This document shows positions 58,250 through 64,000 of a DNA stretch of 64,000 bases, one piece after another. The translations under genes and the position numbers were made by a program. The stretch is from positions 3,097,138-3,161,137 of the forward strand of contig NZ_JAHLMU010000001.1 in NCBI RefSeq assembly GCF_018919485.1, written 5' to 3'. The stretch comes from Psychrobacter sp. TAE2020 (GTDB lineage: Bacteria > Pseudomonadota > Gammaproteobacteria > Pseudomonadales > Moraxellaceae). A model generated the notes under the pieces. That model was not told where the DNA came from, did not search any database, and saw only the letters and a program-made list of their open reading frames with translations. Numbering within the stretch: the first letter of the stretch is position 1; each line of letters begins with the position of its first letter.

Positions 58250-59104
58250 TTACTCAGGTAGATTGAGCCAAATAGGGGTTAAAGGCGCAGCGGGCAATTG
58301 CTGTTGGAAGTGTTCAGGATAATAAGCATTGATAAAGTATAGCCCGTCACCTGAGGCAGTAGGAGGAGCAATAGTACGATCCTCTGCTGCTAGTATCTGT
58401 TTAAAGCTGGCTGGCGATAAATCATGGCGGCCTATGGCATATAAAGTACCCATCAAGTTACGTACCATGTGATGCAAAAATCCATCCGCTTGGATATCAA
58501 AAACTATAAATTGACCATGTTGAAAAAGTTTAGCATGACTGACATTACGTACCGGCTGATTAGACTGACAAGCTGCCGCTCGAAAGCTAGTAAAATTATG
58601 AGTACCTACTATATCCGCAGCCGCCAGTTGCATCGCTGCCAGATCTAAGGGCTCATAAACATGAGTGACTTGATGATTAAGGATAGCTGGGCGCTGAGGC
58701 TGGTTCAAGGTGATATAACGGTAGCGTCGAGCCATAGCGCTAAAACGTGCATGAAAATCGTCAGGCATAGGCTGTACCCACCTTAATGCAATGTCACCAG
58801 GGAGTAAGCTATTGACCCCACGTAGCCAGTTATGAGGCAGTCGATAAGCATGAGTGACAAAGTGGGCGATCATATTGCTAGCATGAACGCTAGCATCAGT
58901 GCGCCCAGCAGCGACTACTTCAACGGTCTCGTTGGCCACAGTGCTGATGGCGGTCTCTAGTGCTTGCTGTACCCCTAATACTTCCCTTTGTCTTTGCCAG
59001 CCATGATAGTGGGTACCCAAAAACTCAATAGCAATCGCTAAGGTATAAGTGGCGGGTTCGGTATTACTATTTTCGAGCGCTGTGGCAAAATTGGGTTCTA
59101 TCAT
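58250..59104 (-). CDS. truA: tRNA pseudouridine(38-40) synthase
   Basis: A 284-residue TruA. The catalytic Asp lies in AAGRTDASVHASNM, and other blocks are YHGWQRQ, RRYRYITLN, HHMVRNLMGTLYAIGR. It modifies the anticodon arm of many tRNAs. Separated from the asparaginase gene upstream by 111 nt. Confidence 0.96.
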   Translation of the reverse strand: MIEPNFATALENSNTEPATYTLAIAIEFLGTHYHGWQRQREVLGVQQALETAISTVANETVEVVAAGRTDASVHASNMIAHFVTHAYRLPHNWLRGVNSLLPGDIALRWVQPMPDDFHARFSAMARRYRYITLNQPQRPAILNHQVTHVYEPLDLAAMQLAAADIVGTHNFTSFRAAACQSNQPVRNVSHAKLFQHGQFIVFDIQADGFLHHMVRNLMGTLYAIGRHDLSPASFKQILAAEDRTIAPPTASGDGLYFINAYYPEHFQQQLPAAPLTPIWLNLPE

Positions 59105-59215
59105 AAGAGTTTTAGGTACAGTCCTATTGGTGATTGGTTAGCAATATCGAGGTCAACTCGCTACTGTTGTGGTTGAGTTTTTACTAGTATTTCGCTAATC
59201 TTTGACTAACTAAAA

Positions 59216-60319
59216 TTAGCGTTTTTTTATAGCAGTGCTAGTCTGATTGACATTGTAAGTCCAGCGTTGGCGTCGTCGTGCCGGACTATCATAGCGGAGC
59301 AGTAACCATAATAAACGCGCATAAATAGCAGCAATAGTTAAGCGCCCACCAGCAATCACTTGATAGTCATACTGCCAGCTGCCAGCTGCATAACTGTCGC
59401 TAACCCCACCGAATGGACATTGGCTAGCACAAATGACCATATGACCTTGCTCATAAGCGGCTTGTAGAGCGCTGGCAAGTGCGGGTGAATAAGGGACATT
59501 ACCAGCACCAAAGCCCAATAAAATAATACCACAAGGCGGCTCGTTCAATAACGCTTGTAGTTGATTGGCTAGCACTGAAGTATCGTTAGGTAAGCAATAT
59601 AGTGCATGAACGCGCGCCTGCTGAGCACGACCTTCGATATCGACCTTAAGCAACTGCTGATCATCGAGCCAGTGTTGACGTCGGGTATCTGCTAGCCATT
59701 TGATATAGCTGTTAGCAGGGTAGGCCGCTCGCGTGTGACCCGTAAATGCCATAAAATCTTGGCTGTGAATCTTTTGTACCGTTTGTGCTGGCCATGATTC
59801 ACCACCGAAGCTTATTTTCACCCCTGATTCGCCAGCACTAGCCAGTCTTAATGATTCTTTTAGATTGTCCCAAGCATCACCGTTCTCATCAACTTGATAA
59901 CTATTTAACACTTCGCTATTAAGTAAGGGTCGCATGCTACCGGTAACTACGATACAGATATCCGAGCCTGCAAAAGCTTCTGCTAAAAAAGCTCCTAAAT
60001 AGCTTAAAGTGTCAGTACCAGTAATTAAGATAAAACGGCGTGAGCCTTGAGCATAAGCGGCTAATAGCAGCTGATAAAAGTGCACAAAATCATTGGGCGT
60101 CAGCTGACTACTATCCTTGATTAAGCTATTGTCTAACCAAGAGATAGTAGGCAAAAAATTCGCTTGCTCGGGGGCCGCCAATAAGGATTGGAGTGCAGGC
60201 AAAAACTCATCGGCTGCTAGTGGTGCTAACGGGCGACCATAACTACCAAAAGTACCACCAGCATAAATCAGCTGTACTGGTTTAGTATTAGCTTGGATGA
60301 CAGTAGCGGATGGGGACAT
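59216..60319 (-). CDS. L-asparaginase/glutaminase family protein
   Basis: A 367-residue asparaginase. The first catalytic Thr lies in YAGGTFGSYGR near the N terminus and the second in ITGTDTLSYLG, followed by VVTGSMRPL. It hydrolyses asparagine to aspartate and ammonia. No signal peptide is present when ATG 60319 is used, so it is a cytoplasmic type I-like enzyme. A longer frame from 60445 would translate the 9-bp repeat into Ser-Ser-Leu repeats and a hydrophobic lead; this is judged less likely because the fold starts soon after 60319. Neither start has a good ribosome binding site. Confidence 0.82.
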   Translation of the reverse strand: MSPSATVIQANTKPVQLIYAGGTFGSYGRPLAPLAADEFLPALQSLLAAPEQANFLPTISWLDNSLIKDSSQLTPNDFVHFYQLLLAAYAQGSRRFILITGTDTLSYLGAFLAEAFAGSDICIVVTGSMRPLLNSEVLNSYQVDENGDAWDNLKESLRLASAGESGVKISFGGESWPAQTVQKIHSQDFMAFTGHTRAAYPANSYIKWLADTRRQHWLDDQQLLKVDIEGRAQQARVHALYCLPNDTSVLANQLQALLNEPPCGIILLGFGAGNVPYSPALASALQAAYEQGHMVICASQCPFGGVSDSYAAGSWQYDYQVIAGGRLTIAAIYARLLWLLLRYDSPARRRQRWTYNVNQTSTAIKKR

Positions 60320-60352
60320 AAGAGTATCGCTATAAATAATGGATAAAAGTAA

Positions 60353-60397
60353 TAAAGATGATAAAGATGATAAAGATGATAAAGATGATAAAGATGA
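60353..60397. repeat. 9-bp tandem repeat, 5 copies, in asparaginase leader
   Basis: Five perfect copies of TAAAGATGA lie 34 nt upstream of the asparaginase start. On the minus strand they are open in the same frame as the gene and would encode Ser-Ser-Leu units if a longer start were used. Being 9 bp, copy changes keep frame. Confidence 0.9.
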
Positions 60398-60548
60398 TAT
60401 AGGGAAAACGCTAGTATAAAATGCTAAATTCCAAGAAGTGGTCAATGCCGATCCGTAACTGGACGTCTGCCCTTAATCGCTTTATGATTATGTTTGATGA
60501 TCGTATTAGTAAGCATTTAATCTAAATGGCAGTTACACAGAATCTGGG

Positions 60549-60836
60549 ATGGTCTCCGATAAGGGAGTGACAGATAATATGTATGTGAATGGTTTACCTA
60601 CTCATACTCAGCAGATTGCTGACGCAATTTTATCTAATCCTTTCTATAATGGGAAAATTATAAATCTAATTAGCTGTCATTCAGCTTGTAACGGAACTGC
60701 CCAAGAATTAAGTAATATTACTGGCTCTATAGTACGAGCTCCTACAAACCGTATAGGAATTCCAAAAGGTTCAAAGGGTAATTCACCCTTAGTAATCGAT
60801 AGGAATGGAGAATATAAATATTTTTCACCTAAATAA
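60549..60836 (+). CDS. Orphan polymorphic-toxin C-terminal fragment
   Basis: 95 codons from the ATG, but the frame is open and protein-like upstream to 60513 (NLNGSYTESG), so the ATG is probably internal to an older, longer reading frame. Visible blocks are GLPTHTQQIADAIL, INLISCHSACNGTAQEL, VRAPTNRIGIP and a C terminus GNSPLVIDRNGEYKYFSPK. This looks like the tail end of a CdiA/Rhs-type toxin, with a conserved Cys-His-Ser-x-Cys turn. The arrangement recalls cysteine-peptidase-like toxin domains, but that is weak. No secretion or pretoxin part is attached. It is followed 14 nt later by a likely immunity gene. Confidence 0.6.
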   Translation: MVSDKGVTDNMYVNGLPTHTQQIADAILSNPFYNGKIINLISCHSACNGTAQELSNITGSIVRAPTNRIGIPKGSKGNSPLVIDRNGEYKYFSPK

Positions 60837-60850
60837 ATAAGGACAACAAA

Positions 60851-61273
60851 ATGTACTTAGTTGGATTTTTTAAAGAGCTTGGTCGAGACTTCAATGATTT
60901 TCCAGATTCAATTTATGATTTTAAAAATAAATTAGATCCAGATATAAAACCTATAGTTTTAAATTATTTAACACAGTCAACAGGCATATTTGATTGGCTT
61001 GAAACTGTAAGGGATTGTTTAAATAGAGAGAAGATAATACCAGGCGGTGGTTCATGTATATGGAGTGATGGAGAATGGATATTTAGAGAAGATCTAGCTT
61101 ATTACATAAAGGAATATGATGTAGGTTTGCCAAGTAAATTTATTGAGAAAATTATCAATAGTAATGGTATTCCGCCACTATCAGATGAAACAGTAAGAAT
61201 GGATCTAGATGAAATTATGAGCACAATAAATCGAGCTTATGATGGAGATAGAGATATGTTCATTGAGCCGTAG
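60851..61273 (+). CDS. Probable immunity protein for the orphan toxin
   Basis: A 140-residue acidic, soluble protein with no signal peptide, in AT-rich DNA unlike the chromosome around it. The central part GGGSCIWSDGEWIFREDLAYYIKEYDVGLP resembles small proteins encoded after CDI/Rhs toxin tails. Its position, 14 nt after the toxin fragment and before a strong terminator, is that of a cognate immunity gene. I cannot assign it to a named family. Start supported by AAGGAC 8 nt before the ATG. Confidence 0.6.
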   Translation: MYLVGFFKELGRDFNDFPDSIYDFKNKLDPDIKPIVLNYLTQSTGIFDWLETVRDCLNREKIIPGGGSCIWSDGEWIFREDLAYYIKEYDVGLPSKFIEKIINSNGIPPLSDETVRMDLDEIMSTINRAYDGDRDMFIEP

Positions 61274-61389
61274 CTTTATAAAAAGATTAAAGCCCATTAA
61301 GTAAAGTTTATGACACTCAACTATTAAATTAACATAATTCACGTCACATCTTAAAATCCAACCATATTAAGCTTGTTTAACTGGTTAAA

Positions 61390-61420
61390 AGCTAAGATAC
61401 AAACTATCTTAGCTTTTTTG
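61390..61420 (+). terminator. Terminator ending the toxin-immunity unit
   Basis: An 8-bp stem GCTAAGAT / ATCTTAGC with a 7-nt loop and T6. It sits directly before the haemagglutinin-like open frame, so transcripts of the immunity gene would stop before reaching it. Confidence 0.9.
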
Positions 61421-61428
61421 TTGGCTTA

Positions 61429-64000
61429 GAAGAAACCTTCAACACCACCGAAGAACACCCGTTCTGGATTGATGGCGAAGGCTGGCGTAAAGACGTCATC
61501 AAAACCACGGGGCATGAGCTTGATCATGTACGAGGCGGTAGTAGTGAGACGTTGGCCAATCTTGCAGGTATTGCCGCAGACCTAAACGTCTCAGCCAGTA
61601 TGGATGCCAATCAAGATAAAATAGACAGCTATAAGCCTGCTCTAGGCAATGGCAAAGATGCAATCACTCAAGCTGAGAATAAGGAGCTACTTAATAAGAA
61701 TGATATAACGCTGATTACGGCTGTTGAAAACAATCCTGAGAGTTTTGATTATAAGACTTCCTATGTACAAGATATTAAGTACGCTTTAAATTACTTTAGC
61801 CCTGATGCCAGACAAGCTTATGAAAAAATTGACGCCAGTCAAGAAAAGGCATTCTTAAGAGGTCAAGAAAAGGCTTTAAAAGACATAGGTGAAGATATCG
61901 TTTCTATACCAGATGATATGCAAGCTCTATATGAAGCAGCTAGAGAAAACCCTGCAGCTGTTGCAGCAGAGATTTTAAAAGCCTTGAAAGGTATACCTAA
62001 AGAGTATTATGACAAAGGTGCAGATATTGTCGGTGCCTCATTTGCTGGTAATAGTGATGATGATTTCTACAAATCTGGGAAAGCCACGACTGAGCTTAGT
62101 TTCGAAGCGGTTACTGCTATCGTAGCGGCGGGTGGTGCTGTTATTGTTAAAAAAGGCATAGGTAAATCATTAGATATAGAGATCATACCGCCCCATACTG
62201 CCAGCAATGTTGGCGCAATTGACGGCAACGTCATCATCATGGCAGGCGGTAAATACCAGCAGACAGGTAGTAACCTAATTGCAGGTATGGGCGCTGATAG
62301 CGACAAAGACATCAATTCCACAGAACGTGGCAACACCGTTGTACGCGCCAAACAGATCAACATCGATAACGCCCTAGATGTCTACACCAATCAAAGCGAG
62401 CAGAAGTTCAAACAAAGCGGTCTAACGGTGTCGGTTTCCAACAGCCTGATTGACAGTGCTAAGAGCATTGACGCTCTAGTCGATGCTGGTGGCAATACCC
62501 AAAGCGTACGTATGAAAGGTATGGCAGGTGCTGCTGGGTTATTAAAGGTAAAAGCCTTAGCTGCCGAGGCCAATAGTGCGGGGTACGATCTACTCGATGG
62601 CAACCTCAAAGGCGTGGGCAACACTCGTATTCAAGCCACTGTAGGCACTCAAAAGAGTCAATCAAACAGCTCAAGCGACACTGAGGTCAACCAAGCCTCA
62701 AACATCACCACCAACAATCTAGCACTGATTGCAACCGGCGGTGGCACCGATAGCAACATCAACATCAATGGCAGTAATCTTAACGTCACCAATGACGCGC
62801 TGTTCCAAGCGGATAACAACTTAAATATTAACGCCGTGGCACAAAACAGTAATACTCGTAGTGATAACTCAAGCTCAAGTGCGGCTATTGGGGGCTATGC
62901 ATCAACAGGTAGCGGTGTCGGTATCACCGCCAGTGCCAGCAAAGGCAAAGGCTATGCCAACAGCGACTCAGTCACTTATGCCGATAGCCAAGTCAACGTC
63001 GGTGGCACCACTACCTTTGACATTGGTAACGACGTCAACGGTAAAGGCGTGGTCTTTAACACGGATAAAGTCCAAGGCGTTATCGGCGGCAATGTGACCT
63101 TAGAGAGTCCACAAGATACTTACGAGTACGACAGCAATCAGAAGAGCGCAGGCTTTAACCTTGATGTTGACCTCATGGGTAACGGTAAAGGCTCCAGCCT
63201 CTCTGTCAATGGCGCTAAGACTAACATCAATGCGAATTCTAAAATTGTCGGGCAACAAACAGGCCTTTTCGCCAATGAAGCCGATCTAATCGTTGAAGGC
63301 AAAGGTAAATTCAAAGGCGCCGTCTTCACCACATCAGAGGAAGCACAAGCTAATGGCAAGAGTAACATCATCTTTAAACAAGGCGTCACCTCAACCGACA
63401 TCGTAAACACGACTAGCTATGAAGGCGATGCGTTCTCTGCTGGTTTAAGTGTCGGTAAGATCAAAGATAAACCACAAGCCACCATGAATGGTCTTGGCTA
63501 CGGCACAGACGGTGATAGCGACAGCAGTATCACCAAAGGGGGCGTCAGTGGTTATAACGACGAGCAAGGTATTTTCACGACCGACAATCGCCAAGCACTC
63601 GCGGGTAAGCTTGAGAGTGTGTTTGATGCCAATCGTGTTAGTGAGGAGCTTGGGGCGCAGGTTGGTATTACCAAAGAGTTTGGTAAGGAAGCGCCAAAGG
63701 CGGTTGGAGACTTTGCCAATAATCGTATGAAAGCGATTAGAGCTGACACGACTCTCAGTGATACAGAAAAACTTGCAGCAATCAAGAAATGGGATGAAGG
63801 CGGTATCTATCGTGTTGCGGCTCACACAGCGCTTGGCGCATTGGGCACAGGTAGTGTTGAAGGGGCGTTGACGACAGGTGGCGTAGCGGCCGCTGCACCA
63901 ACGCTTAATAACTTGCAAGATAAAATGGCAGAGTCACTGATTGCCAGTGGTATGAGTGAAAGTATCGCTAAAGGGACAGCCAGCGGTGTGGTGAGTCTGG
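61429..64000 (+). CDS. CdiA/filamentous-haemagglutinin-type protein, truncated at 5' end and cut by window
   Basis: An uninterrupted frame of 857 codons that runs off the window, open only from 61396 and without a start codon at its apparent beginning; the first in-frame ATG is 61600. In order: a fragment like the end of a Hint domain (TTEEHPFWIDGEGW), then TTGHELDHVRGG with an HExxH-type motif. Next is a helical stretch resembling the region before CdiA toxin tails (about residues 60-250, with DDFYKSGKATTELSFEA). From about residue 258 (NVIIMAGGKYQQTGSNLIAG) come haemagglutinin-type beta-helix repeats rich in Asn, Gly, Ser and Thr. The end (AHTALGALGTGSVEGALTTGG) again resembles a pretoxin region. 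No N-terminal secretion domain. It is probably a displaced, rearranged cassette, silent unless recombined. Confidence 0.75.

Noticed and set aside
60353..60445. Ser-Ser-Leu repeat as a genuine N terminus of asparaginase
   Set aside because: The repeat is most simply a tandem array in the leader; the conserved fold begins after the ATG at 60319. Kept as a finding only because the frame is open.
62067..63918. Several long minus-strand frames opposite the haemagglutinin-like gene
   Set aside because: They mirror the biased codons of the plus-strand repeats and show no domain; shadows of the real frame.

Overview
The window looks like chromosomal DNA of a gammaproteobacterium of the family Moraxellaceae, most probably Psychrobacter. 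This is judged from moderate-to-low GC by eye, the protein character, and the mix of housekeeping genes (dapD, metG, dcd, sspAB next to cytochrome bc1, infA, truA, leuCDB) with two tandem FadL-type porins and PutP. No tRNA, rRNA, CRISPR array, insertion sequence or prophage was recognised.

Layout. 1-4.6 kb, minus strand: a cut-off gene start, a 14-bp tandem repeat, dapD, an alpha/beta hydrolase and a lipoprotein amidohydrolase. 4.9-13.9 kb, plus strand: an eight-gene run that reads as an arsenosugar pathway. It holds a SelD-associated-type flavoprotein, the radical SAM protein ArsS, a TVP38-flavoprotein fusion, an exported DUF547 protein, a HAD phosphatase, two glycosyltransferase-like proteins of the arsenosugar families and the arsenite methyltransferase ArsM. 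It ends at a two-way terminator shared with a convergent methylthioadenosine-type phosphorylase. 15-18.5 kb: DUF4031, CopD-like, a lipoprotein and an MltB-type transglycosylase.

18.8-24.6 kb: a thiosulfate/tetrathionate module. A TsdA-like dihaem lipoprotein is translationally coupled to a membrane-anchored trihaem cytochrome. Divergent to them is a TtrS/TtrR-like two-component system, with four helically phased 10-bp repeats in the shared intergenic region. 24.8-29.2 kb: an ABC importer with two paralogous binding lipoproteins. 29.5-44 kb: metG, a short-chain dehydrogenase (3-hydroxybutyrate dehydrogenase type), mgtE, apbC/mrp, dcd, sspBA, petCBA, uup and slyX. 44-49 kb: two FadL-like porins and putP.

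50.3-56.1 kb: a LysR regulator divergent from leuC, then leuD and leuB. A startless small ORF sits between leuC and leuD, and a lipoprotein gene between leuD and leuB. 56.3-60.4 kb: a 10-copy 9-bp repeat before an L,D-transpeptidase, then infA, truA and an asparaginase with another 9-bp repeat in its leader. 60.5-64 kb: accessory DNA of contact-dependent-inhibition type. It has an orphan toxin tail, a likely immunity gene, a terminator, and a startless 857-codon open frame. In that frame a toxin-end-like module precedes haemagglutinin repeats, the reverse of normal CdiA order; the frame runs off the window.

The most promising unusual systems are the extended arsenosugar locus with its neighbouring nucleoside phosphorylase, the TsdA/TtrSR module with phased repeats, and the shuffled CdiA locus at the right edge.
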